Position numbers and translations under genes: made by a program. A stretch of DNA of 64,000 nucleotides, taken from the NCBI RefSeq assembly GCF_000373645.1, contig NZ_KB892017.1:1-64000 (forward strand). Direction: 5' to 3'. How positions within the stretch are numbered: position 1 is the stretch's first letter; each line of letters begins with the position of its first letter. The notes beneath the pieces are model-generated. The model searched no databases. It saw only the letters and a program-made list of their open reading frames with translations, and was not told the origin of the DNA. The DNA is from Streptomyces sp. ATexAB-D23 (lineage in GTDB: Bacteria > Actinomycetota > Actinomycetes > Streptomycetales > Streptomycetaceae). Below are positions 17,202 through 26,672 of this stretch, in pieces.

Positions 17202-17692
17202 GATTCCCCCAGGCGTTCACCCGAGAGGTCCACCTCGAAGGAGCCGTGGCACAGCGGGCACGTCACCGCGGCGTGGGTGTGGCCCTCGCTGTTGATGCGG
17301 CGGTAGAAGTCCTGGAGGAACGCCACGTCGGTGGCGTACATCCGCTCGACCACCCCGGCGTGCACATCGGTCACCGTGCCCAGCCGGGTGATCACCTGGC
17401 TGAGCAGCACGACGCTCAGGTACGCCGGGTTCTCCTTGACCCGCAGGTCGATCTGCGGGCGCAGTTCGTCGCGGGCCGTGGCGAGCCGCATCGACCCGCT
17501 CCGGTGCACCTGGCCCTCGTCGTCCACGTAACCGCGCGGCAGCTCGAAGTCGAACTCCGTACGCAGGTCGGAGCGGTCCGGCTCGCGGGCGGGAGGCGGC
17601 GCCGGGGCGGCCTCCCGCTGCGTGGGCGCGGCGGCGGCGAGGTTGTCGAGGACCTCTTCGAGCCCGCCGCCGGAAACGGTCCTGCGCCTCAT
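17198..17692 (-). CDS. CIS tail-assembly protein with C-terminal CxxC motif
   Basis: 164 residues. After an Ala/Pro-rich N-terminus comes a conserved core (TEFDFELPRGYVDDEGQVHRSGSMRLATARDELRPQIDLRVKENPAYLSVVLLSQVITRLG) and a terminal HTHAAVTCPLCHGSF block, probably a metal site. Together with the downstream 52-residue DUF6760 protein it resembles a tail-assembly chaperone pair of contractile tails (inference from position). The ATG at 17692 overlaps the tube stop by four bases. Confidence 0.78.
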   Translation of the reverse strand: MRRRTVSGGGLEEVLDNLAAAAPTQREAAPAPPPAREPDRSDLRTEFDFELPRGYVDDEGQVHRSGSMRLATARDELRPQIDLRVKENPAYLSVVLLSQVITRLGTVTDVHAGVVERMYATDVAFLQDFYRRINSEGHTHAAVTCPLCHGSFEVDLSGERLGES

Positions 17693-18129
17693 TCGACCAC
17701 GATCTCCTCGAAGGTGATGGTGACCGACTCCGTCGCCGCGCTGGACTCGCCGGCCTTCAGGGAGGGGCCCTCCCACTTGCTGGCCCAGCCCTGCATCAGC
17801 TGGATGCGGCGGACGGTGTCACCCTTCGAGTCCTTGATCTCGATGGTGAGGTTCTGACGCGCGGTGTCGACGGCACCGTTGTTCAGCGTCTCCTTGATCC
17901 ACTTGGTGAACTCGCTGCTCTTGTCGAGCCCGCGGGTGATCGTCACCTCGCCGGCCTGGCGCGCGCCGGGCTGCTTGCGGATGATCTGCTTGCCCTCGGC
18001 GGTCACCTGCCTGACCTCGACTACTTCTTCCTCGACGGTCAGACCGCTGATCTCCTGGATCGACTCCACGAGATAGCCGCCGAGCTGCACGCCGAAGACG
18101 TGGGTGGAAAGAGCGTCGCCCTCTGCCAT
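17689..18129 (-). CDS. CIS inner tube protein, copy 2
   Basis: 146 residues: FGVQLGGYLVESIQEISGLTVEEEVVEVRQVTAEGKQIIRKQPGARQAGEVTITRGLDKSSEFTKWIKETLNNG and a terminal FEEIVVE, characteristic of the phage tail/tube protein next to the sheath. It is the first gene after the sheath and so probably forms the main tube (inference from gene order in other CIS). Confidence 0.9.
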   Translation of the reverse strand: MAEGDALSTHVFGVQLGGYLVESIQEISGLTVEEEVVEVRQVTAEGKQIIRKQPGARQAGEVTITRGLDKSSEFTKWIKETLNNGAVDTARQNLTIEIKDSKGDTVRRIQLMQGWASKWEGPSLKAGESSAATESVTITFEEIVVE

Positions 18130-18186
18130 GACTGTGTGTCACCTGTTCCGTTCGTTGCCTGCTGGGTCACTCCGGGACGAGGACGG

Positions 18187-19713
<1,527 letters not shown>

Positions 19714-19877
19714 GCTCGCTCCTTCGGCTGGTCAGTCGTTCGCCTGCTCAGTTGCTCAGTCTTGCTCCGGGGCGTGCGCGGGCAGTAGGCCTCAAAGTCC
19801 TGGCCGGGGGGCAGGGCCACTGCACTTTCCGGGCCGCAGGACGCCGGCCGGGCCACCCCGGCGGACGTGCGGCCGAC

Positions 19878-19905
19878 GGACCGCCCGGATCCCGCCGGGC
19901 GGTCC
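19878..19905 (-). terminator. Strong hairpin in the CIS sheath leader
   Basis: Perfect 11-bp stem GGACCGCCCGG / CCGGGCGGTCC with a six-base loop, 173 bases before the sheath start. There is no T-tract. It could be a terminator, an attenuator or an mRNA-stabilising leader structure of the very highly expressed sheath transcript. Confidence 0.5.
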
Positions 19906-20032
19906 GATCGATTCCAGCCAGAAGGCCGGGAGTCGGGTGTGACGAAGCCAACTGATTCCGGTGTCCGCTCCGGCGCACTGGAAAGCCGTGGTCCACACCA
20001 ATGTGCGCGGGGGTCCGCCGTTCACGCCGTGC

Positions 20033-20057
20033 ATTACCACCGGAATTGACCGGTAAT
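20033..20057. promoter_or_regulatory. Inverted repeat ATTACC-N13-GGTAAT
   Basis: Six-base perfect arms around a central CCGG-AATT-GACCGG-like core, in the A/T-richest part of the CIS intergenic region. It is a plausible regulator site near the sheath operon promoter. The protein that binds is unknown; the LuxR-type regulator of the locus is one candidate. Confidence 0.45.
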
Positions 20058-20120
20058 CAGCGCGAGAGGCCGGGTATTCACCAGTCGGCCGGTACCTCTC
20101 CGATTTACGGGTCCAGGGCG

Positions 20121-20148
20121 CCCGGGTGTGCGAAACGCCACACCCGGG
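20121..20148 (-). terminator. Putative terminator after the CIS membrane-protein gene
   Basis: Perfect 10-bp stem CCCGGGTGTG / CACACCCGGG with an eight-base loop, starting about 90 bases past the stop of the 20236-21567 gene. It has no T-run, which is common for Streptomyces terminators. Confidence 0.6.
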
Positions 20149-20235
20149 TGAACTCCCAGGTCACGCCACCGCAGGTCGGAATCCCGCCTGTTCACGTCAA
20201 TGGAACAGACGGGCATGAATCCGGGGCTATCGTTC

Positions 20236-21567
20236 CTATCGTGCGACGTCGCTCAACCGGCCACTGACATTGAGTACCTGATGGCACTTCGAGGCCTGCG
20301 TTCCGGTTGCCGGAGTCCCAGGCTTGGAGCACGTCACAGAAATAGTGATCGCGTCCTTCTCCAGTACCTGAATGGGGGTGACCCAGTGATAGTCCTGGTT
20401 CCGGAACGTCTCCAGCGCAATGGTGGTGATCTTCCGCTTCCCGAAGGAGATCGTCAGCACCCCCTCGTCGCCCTGGAAATTCGCCACGACGATGTCCGTG
20501 ACTCCGAAAGTCTTTCCGTCCTCGACGACGTAGGTCCCGACCCCCTGTTCCCCGGCCCGTGTCTGCACGTCGATGGTCTCGGAGCTCTGGGCGCCGTCGC
20601 CCCCGCCGCCGCCCCCGGTCGAACCGGAGCCACCGCCCGTACCGGCACCGCCGCTCCCGTCCGCCCCGGACGTGGTGCCCTGGCCCTTCGCCTCCCCCTG
20701 GCCCTTGCCGTCGTCCGTGGCGCCGCCGGCAGCCGTGCCGCCCTGGGGCGCCCGGTTCTCCTCCTGGGCCGCCTTGGTCCCCGCTTCCTTCGCGGCGCTC
20801 TGGACGGCGGGCCGCACCAGGGCGAACCACGCCAGGAGCAGCGCGATCAGGGCCGCGAGGACGATCAGCAGCCACTTCGGCAGCACCGGGAGCTGGACGA
20901 ACTCCCCCGGCAACGGCTCCGGCGGGACCTGCTGCCGCCCGTCCTCGGTGGCAGCCTCCTCGGTCTCCGGCTCGGCGGCGGCGACCTCGAACGGCCAGGT
21001 GGCCGGGGCGCCGAACCAGATCAGCTTCCGGGCCCGGACCCGCAGGCCCGCCTCGGCGGACTCGCCGGGCTCGAGCGTCCGGCGTTCCGGGGTGAAGGCG
21101 AGGCGCAGTTCCTCGCCCGCCTGCCTGCCGCCGAACACGACCTCGGTGGGAGCGTTCCCGCGGTTCTGCACCGAGGCGCGGAAGCGGGCGCCCAGCCAGC
21201 CCCTGCGCCGGCCCGGCTCCAGCCTCGCCCGCAGCTCACGGAAGGGCGCGACCACCACCGTCATCTCGGGAACGGCGACCGACTCCGGGTGCTCGGCGGG
21301 CAGTACGCGTATGCCCACGGGCACCTCGCCCGCCCTGACCTCGTGGGACCTGGGCGGCGCGAACCGCACCGTCACGGTCTGGGACGTACCCGGGTAGAGC
21401 GAGACCCGCTCCGGTTCCACCGTGGTCCAGGGCGCACTGTCGCCGACCACTTCGAGGGTGTACGCCTCCACGATGTCGCCGTCGTTGCGCACGGTCAGCG
21501 TGGTCGTCGCTTCGGTGCCGGGCGACACCGTCACCGTGGGCATGTCGAGTTCGGCAGATGTGGTCAC
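20236..21567 (-). CDS. CIS-linked single-pass membrane protein with Ig-like N-terminal domains
   Basis: 443 residues with no signal peptide. The N-terminal ~200 residues are two Ig-like/alpha-galactosidase-NEW3-type beta domains (VTVSPGTEATTTLTVRNDGDIVEAYTLEV...; FRASVQNRGNAPTEVVF). One membrane helix follows (about 230-251, LLIVLAALIALLLAWFALV), then a Gly/Ser-rich linker (about 280-325) and a C-terminal domain with two Cys (CSKPGTPATGTQASKC) that could form a disulphide outside. Homologues in Streptomyces CIS loci are called hydrolytic protein, but no catalytic motif is visible. It is divergent from the regulator gene and separated from the sheath by a terminator-like hairpin, so it may be expressed independently of the particle. 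Confidence 0.72.
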   Translation of the reverse strand: MTTSAELDMPTVTVSPGTEATTTLTVRNDGDIVEAYTLEVVGDSAPWTTVEPERVSLYPGTSQTVTVRFAPPRSHEVRAGEVPVGIRVLPAEHPESVAVPEMTVVVAPFRELRARLEPGRRRGWLGARFRASVQNRGNAPTEVVFGGRQAGEELRLAFTPERRTLEPGESAEAGLRVRARKLIWFGAPATWPFEVAAAEPETEEAATEDGRQQVPPEPLPGEFVQLPVLPKWLLIVLAALIALLLAWFALVRPAVQSAAKEAGTKAAQEENRAPQGGTAAGGATDDGKGQGEAKGQGTTSGADGSGGAGTGGGSGSTGGGGGGDGAQSSETIDVQTRAGEQGVGTYVVEDGKTFGVTDIVVANFQGDEGVLTISFGKRKITTIALETFRNQDYHWVTPIQVLEKDAITISVTCSKPGTPATGTQASKCHQVLNVSGRLSDVAR

Positions 21568-21770
21568 GATGCGACGTTAGGCCGCACCACCGTCCCCGCA
21601 GCAGGGGCGGGAGGGCAACGTCCGGGCAGGGGCGGTGCCCCGGCGGCACACCCGTGCCGGGTGCCCGCACCGCATCCCCGGGCCAGGTCGCCCTGCGGGG
21701 CGCCGGGCGAGCGAGCACGGCACACCCGACGTATCGGATATCGGCGAAAGCGGCCCAGAAGGACGAGCGC
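21568..21770. promoter_or_regulatory. Divergent promoter region of the CIS locus
   Basis: 203 bases between the start of the membrane-protein gene and the LuxR-type regulator. It contains a box (21630-21667) resembling one on the far side of the regulator gene (22574-22608): both read GGGCGGTG-CCCGGCGG followed by a GTGCCGGG-type half. It also has GGCAACGTCC at about 21614, echoed by a GGCAAC/GTTGCC palindrome at 22506-22521. These are candidate autoregulatory sites. Confidence 0.45.
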
Positions 21771-22493
21771 ATGACCACGACCACGACAGACATATCGAAG
21801 ACGGGGGCTGCGGGCGGCCCCGGCCGTGTGCCCTCCGCGCCCGAGCAGCGCACGAGGAGCACACCGGCGCCGGGCCGGGTCTCGGTGGCGGTGTACGCGG
21901 AGGACCTGATCCTCCAGACCGGTGTGGTGCAACAGCTGCGCCCCCGGCCGGAGATCGAGCTGATGCCGGAGGAGGAGGCGGACAACGCCCAGGTCTCCTT
22001 AGTAGTGGTGGACATGGTGAACGAGTCCGCCGTCCAGCTCCTGCACCGCCTCCAGCGCAACACCTCCACCCGCACCGGCCTGGTCGTCGGCTACTTCGAG
22101 GCGGGTGCCCTCCAGACCCTCATCGAGTACGGGGTCTCCGCCGTGCTGCGGCGCGGGGAGGCCGACCAGGACCGTCTCGTCCACCTCGTCACGGCCATCG
22201 CGAAGGGGGAGGGCGTGCTGCCGGGCGATCTCCTCGGCAAGCTCCTCGACCATGTCAGCAGCCTGCACCGCACGGTGCTGGACCCCAGGGGCCTCTCGTT
22301 GTCCACCCTCACGACGCGGGAGGCGGAGATGATCAGGCTGGTGTCGGAGGGCTACGGCACCGCGGAGATCGCGCAGAAGACCTCGTACTCCGAACGCACC
22401 GTCAAGAACGTGCTGCACGAGGTCGCCACCCGGCTGGACCTGCGCAACCGGGCCCACGCGGTGGGCTACGCCATGCGGCACGGGCTCATCTGA
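21771..22493 (+). CDS. LuxR/NarL-type regulator of the CIS locus with an in-frame TTA (bldA-dependent) codon
   Basis: 240 residues: an atypical receiver-like N-terminal domain (about residues 38-150; VSVAVYAEDLILQTGVVQQL, SLVVVDMVNES) and a clear C-terminal LuxR HTH (about 180-240; LTTREAEMIRLVSEGYGTAEIAQKTSYSERTVKNVLHEVATRLDLRNRAHAV). Codon 77 (21999-22001) is TTA, the only in-frame TTA I found in the window's genes. TTA needs the bldA tRNA, so translation should be limited to the developmental phase. It sits between the two divergent CIS transcription units and is the obvious local activator. The ATG at 21771 has AAGGACGAG upstream. My recollection is that the S. coelicolor CIS regulator also has TTA; this should be checked. 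Confidence 0.88.
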   Translation: MTTTTTDISKTGAAGGPGRVPSAPEQRTRSTPAPGRVSVAVYAEDLILQTGVVQQLRPRPEIELMPEEEADNAQVSLVVVDMVNESAVQLLHRLQRNTSTRTGLVVGYFEAGALQTLIEYGVSAVLRRGEADQDRLVHLVTAIAKGEGVLPGDLLGKLLDHVSSLHRTVLDPRGLSLSTLTTREAEMIRLVSEGYGTAEIAQKTSYSERTVKNVLHEVATRLDLRNRAHAVGYAMRHGLI

Positions 22494-22749
22494 CGGGCCC
22501 GCGGGGGCAACCGGAGTTGCCTCCGCGGTGTCCCGGGGTCCGTGGGAAGAGGCTGCCGGGCACCCGCGGAACGGGGCGGTGGCCCGGCGGACGGGTGCCG
22601 GGCGTCCGGGCCGGGGCGTTCCCGCCGGGCGGGCAGCCGCAAAGGGCACCCGCTCTTACCCCGTCCCGGGTACTCCCGGCCCTGTCCCCGCGCCCCCGTA
22701 CGCGGGATGCTCAGCGTGGAGAACCATCGACCAGACTGTGAGGTGGACC
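22494..22749. other. Gap between CIS regulator and propeller gene
   Basis: 256 bases without a gene. It holds the GGCAAC-CGGA-GTTGCC palindrome (22506-22521) just after the regulator stop, and a box at 22574-22608 resembling 21630-21667 upstream of the regulator. A second promoter for the rightward operon may lie here. Confidence 0.4.
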
Positions 22750-25700
22750 GTGAGCGGTCCTGCTGGCCCGGCGAGGGGTGCCCGGTTGCGTCGGCTGAGC
22801 GGCGCCCTGGTGCTGCTGACACCCCTGCTGGTGGCGGGTTCCGTATCCGCCCCGCAGGATCCGCACCAGGCGGTCGCCGCCGCGGAGGCGGCCCCGGCGG
22901 ACACCGGGCGCATCGTCTTCGCCGGTACGGGCCACCGCAGCCTGGGGCGGGCCGTCTCGGGGACGGCTACCGAGGACCTGTTCGACAGCGACAAACCCGC
23001 CCACTACGACCAGGACGCCTTCGGGCGCGGTGAGGTGCTGGTCTTCACCAGCCTCCGCGACGAGGCCCGGCCGCAGGTGTACGTGCGCGGCGCGGACGGC
23101 AACGTACTCAGGCTCACCTTCGGCATGGACGCCGCCCACCCCGAACTCTCCGTCGACGGGCGGACGGTGGTCTTCGACTCGTCCGTGGCGGGGGCCGGCG
23201 AGGGCGCCCAGCGTGACCTGTGGTCGATCGGGGTCGACGGCAACGGGCTGCGGCAGCTGACGGACACCCCCGACGCCGACGAGACCTCTCCGACGCTCTC
23301 CCCCGACGGCACCCGAATCGCGTACGCGAGCGACGGCGGCCCGGAGCCGGGCACCCAGATCTACGCACGGGACCTGGACGGCGGGGCGGTGACCTGCGTC
23401 AGCGACAGCACCGAGGGCGACGCGAGCGAGCCCGAGTGGAACCCGGTGGGCGACGAAACCCGCCGCTCCCGCATCGCGTACACACTGGCGGTCACGCCGA
23501 AGAACGCGACGGACACCGGCTTCCGGCTGCGGGTCACCGACGGGCCGGGCAAGGTCCGGCCGGTGCTGACCGACCCCAATGAGGACTGGGGCACCCGGTC
23601 CTCGGCCTGGCTCCCGGACGGCGTCGGTCTGCTCTTCCTCAGCCCCAACCGGGACTGCGGATGCGCCCCCTACGACCACGTGTACCGGATCCCCTCCCTC
23701 GAAGACCCGGCCCCGCAGATCCAGCTCACCGAGAACCGTGAGGTGGACACACCCGCCGTACTCGGAACGGGCGGCGGCACCTGGACGACGGTCGTCACCC
23801 GCCGCACCACCGAGGACGACGAGATCGTCACGCTCCAGGACATGCGGCAGGACGGCGCGGACCCCCGGGACCTCAGGCTCGACGTGCTGCGCGAGGACCC
23901 GGCGGCCAAGGACAACAAGAGCGACGATCCCGCCCTGGACCCGCTGTTCCACCCGGGCACGGACTACGACCCCTGGACCGAGCGGCAGACGTACACGCCC
24001 GACGGACAGAAGATCGCCGTCACCCGCTTCGTGGACGACGAGGGCGAACGGGTCCAGCAGATCTGGCTGACCGACACCGAAGGGCAGAACAAGAAGCTGC
24101 TGAACCTGGAGGGGCGGGCCCCGAAGGAGCGGGACACCGACCCCGCGTTCTCCCCGGACGGCACCCGGCTGGCCTTCACCCGGTCCACCCCCGGCGAGGG
24201 CGAGAACCCCACGTGGACGAGCCGGGTGCTCGTCGCCGACGCCGACACCGGGAAGATCACCGGCGAGGTGGTCCCGCCCGAGGGCGAGGTGGTCGGAGGT
24301 GACGCCCAGCCCGCGTGGTCGTCGGACGGCACCATGCTCGCCTTCACCCGCAACCAGGTGATCCGGGGCCTCGGCGGCATCAAGCACGTCTGGACGGCCC
24401 CGGCGGACGAGCTCGGACAGCAGGACGACCTCAGCGTCCACGGCTGCCCCGGCGAGTGCAAGGTGATCGACGACAGCCCCGCGTTCTCCCCCGACGGCGC
24501 GTCCGTCGCCTTCAACCGCAAGGACCGCGCCGACCAGATCAACCAGCGGGCGAGCGTCGTCGTCATCTCGCCGGACGGCGGGAACTGCCGGGTCGTCCTG
24601 CCCACCGACCGCCGCGACGACCCCGCCGCCTGCGGCGAGGAGATCCCGGACGTCGAACAGACCGGCCCCTACCAGCCACGTGACGTGGCGTGGTCGTCGG
24701 ACGCCGGGCGGCTGGTGTTCAGCCACCGCCGGGACAGGGCACCCAGCTCCCCCGAGCAGCTGTCCGAACTCGACCTCGCCACCGGCACCGTGACCCCGCT
24801 GACCGCGCGGCTGCGGGGCCGGCAGAAGGAGCCCGCCTACCAGCAGCAGGTGGACCTGGCGGTGACCGCACCGCCCACCACGCCCCCGGTGGACACCGGC
24901 TCGTCGGTGACGGTGACGGTGACCGTCACCAACCACGGCCCGGCCCCCTCGCCCGGCACCACCTTCGTCGCCGACGTCCCGCAGGGCGTGCGCCTGGAGG
25001 AGCTGACCAGCACCGCCGGCACCTGCGCCGCCGGATCGCCGAGCTGTGACCTGGGCGTCCTCAAGCCCGGCGACGAGGTCCAGGTCACCGCGCGGCTGAC
25101 GGGTGTCACGACCGGGCCCTGGCAGCTGGGCTGGTCGGTCACCGGTTCGGTGATCGACCCGAACCCCACGGACAACGCGACCGGGACGGACATCCGGGTC
25201 CGCGAGATCCCCCAGCTCCCGGACCCGCCCGCGTCCCCCGTCCCAACCCCGCCCCACACCCTCCCGCCGCCGGCCTCGCAGCCGCCCGCCCAGCCGCCGG
25301 CTCCGCTGCCGCCCGCACCCGAGGCGGGCCCCGGGGTCGTCGTACGGGCGCAGCCCAGCCCCGGATACGTGGGCGGCCGGGTCGTGGTGACGTACACCGT
25401 GCGCAACGGGAAGAACGCCCTGGCCACCGGTCTGCGCCTGCGGCTCGGGCTGCCCGCCCGGGTCCCCGTGGAGACGCTCCCGGCCGGCTGCACCGCCGCC
25501 GGGGCGTGCACGCTCCCCGATCTGGCGCCCGGCGCGTCCTCGGTACTGCGGGTGGTCCTCGCCCCCGACCGCGCGCTGCGGACCACCATCACCGGAACGC
25601 TGACCACGAGCGGCACCGACGCGGACCTGGGTGACAACGTCTCCCGCGCTCCGCTGCGCATCCTCCAGCCGCGCATCGTCTCGGTGCCGGAGGTCGGCAA

Positions 25701-25968
25701 GCCCGGATTCGTCACCTCGGTGCGGGGGAAGGACTTCCCGCCCGGCGTGGCGGTGAAGCTCACCTGGAAGCCCGGGATCACGGCGACCGCGCCGCCCACC
25801 CGGCCGGGCGGCGACGGCACGTTCATCGCCCAGCTGCTCATCCTGGTGAAGGACCAGACGGGGCCGCGCACCATCACCGCGTCCGGGCCCGGCTTCTCCC
25901 CGGTCTCCACCGACTTCCTGGTGGTCAGCGGCAACATCGTGCCGCCGGACGAGGTGGGCCGCCGGTGA
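22750..25968 (+). CDS. Secreted beta-propeller (PD40/TolB-like) protein with DUF11 domains, CIS operon
   Basis: About 1072 residues. An Arg-rich N-terminus and hydrophobic stretch (LSGALVLLTPLLVAGSVSA) form a signal peptide. Residues ~50-690 contain many PD40/WD40-like blades (SPDGTRIAYASDGG, SPDGTRLAFTRS, SPDGASVAFNRKD). DUF11 follows (~700-810; VTVTVTVTNHGPAPSPGTTF), then a Pro-rich linker, a second DUF11-like domain and a final Ig-like domain (about 965-1060). There is no LPXTG or C-terminal anchor. The GTG at 22750 was chosen for the AGGTGG just upstream; GTG at 22738 is possible. It overlaps the DUF4255 gene by four bases. An exported protein coupled to CIS assembly genes is striking and may act as the envelope-side partner. 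Confidence 0.8.
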   Translation: MSGPAGPARGARLRRLSGALVLLTPLLVAGSVSAPQDPHQAVAAAEAAPADTGRIVFAGTGHRSLGRAVSGTATEDLFDSDKPAHYDQDAFGRGEVLVFTSLRDEARPQVYVRGADGNVLRLTFGMDAAHPELSVDGRTVVFDSSVAGAGEGAQRDLWSIGVDGNGLRQLTDTPDADETSPTLSPDGTRIAYASDGGPEPGTQIYARDLDGGAVTCVSDSTEGDASEPEWNPVGDETRRSRIAYTLAVTPKNATDTGFRLRVTDGPGKVRPVLTDPNEDWGTRSSAWLPDGVGLLFLSPNRDCGCAPYDHVYRIPSLEDPAPQIQLTENREVDTPAVLGTGGGTWTTVVTRRTTEDDEIVTLQDMRQDGADPRDLRLDVLREDPAAKDNKSDDPALDPLFHPGTDYDPWTERQTYTPDGQKIAVTRFVDDEGERVQQIWLTDTEGQNKKLLNLEGRAPKERDTDPAFSPDGTRLAFTRSTPGEGENPTWTSRVLVADADTGKITGEVVPPEGEVVGGDAQPAWSSDGTMLAFTRNQVIRGLGGIKHVWTAPADELGQQDDLSVHGCPGECKVIDDSPAFSPDGASVAFNRKDRADQINQRASVVVISPDGGNCRVVLPTDRRDDPAACGEEIPDVEQTGPYQPRDVAWSSDAGRLVFSHRRDRAPSSPEQLSELDLATGTVTPLTARLRGRQKEPAYQQQVDLAVTAPPTTPPVDTGSSVTVTVTVTNHGPAPSPGTTFVADVPQGVRLEELTSTAGTCAAGSPSCDLGVLKPGDEVQVTARLTGVTTGPWQLGWSVTGSVIDPNPTDNATGTDIRVREIPQLPDPPASPVPTPPHTLPPPASQPPAQPPAPLPPAPEAGPGVVVRAQPSPGYVGGRVVVTYTVRNGKNALATGLRLRLGLPARVPVETLPAGCTAAGACTLPDLAPGASSVLRVVLAPDRALRTTITGTLTTSGTDADLGDNVSRAPLRILQPRIVSVPEVGKPGFVTSVRGKDFPPGVAVKLTWKPGITATAPPTRPGGDGTFIAQLLILVKDQTGPRTITASGPGFSPVSTDFLVVSGNIVPPDEVGRR

Positions 25969-26672
25969 TCCACGAAGTGGACGAGGGGCTGCGGCTGTTG
26001 CTGGTCGACGCCGGCCTCCAGGACAGCGGGGTCGAGCTGGTCTTCGACGCCCCGACGAAGGACTGGTCCGCGCGCCGCAACGCCCCCACGGTGAGCGTCT
26101 TCCTCTACGGCATCCGCGAGGACGCGACCCGTCGCCGTACCGGCACCGCCGAGGAGTACGACGAGGAGGGCGTGATCACGGGACGGCGCACGCCGCCGCG
26201 CTGGTTCGAGCTGACCTATCTGGTGACCGCGTGGACCAACCGCCCGCAGGACGAACACCGGCTGCTCTCCGAGGTGTTGCGCTGCCTGATCCGCACGAGC
26301 GTGCTGCCGGTGCGGATGCTCACGGGCAGCCTCGCCGACCTCGGTCTCACCGTGGAGATGGAGGCGGCGTCGGCCGGTACGGGCGACCGGCCGTCCACCG
26401 TGGACGTGTGGTCGGCGCTGGGCGGCGAGCTGAAGGCGGCGATCGACCTGCGGGTGTGGGCGCCGCTGGCCGGCGAGGTGGAGGCGGCCGGGCCGCCGGT
26501 CACCGAAGGGCTGCTGGTGCAGACGGTCCCCGCCCGGGACGGCCAGGCGACGGAACCGGGACGGCGGCTGCGCTACGAGGGCGCGTCGGACCCGGCGGGG
26601 AAGGGTTTCGCGGCCGAGCGTGACCGGCAGCTGCCGCCGGGCCGGCGCAGGCGTGGAGGTACGGCCAGGTGA
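25965..26672 (+). CDS. DUF4255 protein (Pvc16/Afp16-like tail terminator)
   Basis: 235 residues of the DUF4255 family: IHEVDEGLRLLLVDAG, VSVFLYGIREDATRRR and RWFELTYLVTAWTNRPQDEHRLLSEVLRCL. In Afp/PVC this protein caps the sheath and tube end distal to the baseplate. The C-terminal ~30 residues are a basic Gly/Arg tail. GTG start, overlapping the stops and starts of both neighbours by four bases, so the propeller, cap and ATPase are translationally linked. Confidence 0.9.
   Translation: MIHEVDEGLRLLLVDAGLQDSGVELVFDAPTKDWSARRNAPTVSVFLYGIREDATRRRTGTAEEYDEEGVITGRRTPPRWFELTYLVTAWTNRPQDEHRLLSEVLRCLIRTSVLPVRMLTGSLADLGLTVEMEAASAGTGDRPSTVDVWSALGGELKAAIDLRVWAPLAGEVEAAGPPVTEGLLVQTVPARDGQATEPGRRLRYEGASDPAGKGFAAERDRQLPPGRRRRGGTAR

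Larger units (their letters stand above)
19714..20235. promoter_or_regulatory. 522-bp gene-free region upstream of the CIS sheath operon
   Basis: No convincing gene is seen. The stretch is richer in A/T than its surroundings and contains two perfect hairpins (19878-19905 and 20121-20148) and an ATTACC...GGTAAT inverted repeat (20033-20057). It must hold the promoter for the sheath-to-zinc-ribbon operon, and the end of the transcript from the membrane-protein gene at 20236-21567. A promoter near the ATTACC repeat would give a leader of about 300 bases. Confidence 0.6.

Noticed and set aside
13917..17306. Several long + strand frames across the Pro/Ala-rich gene
   Set aside because: Low-complexity translation without start signals; reverse frame fits operon spacing and overlapping starts.
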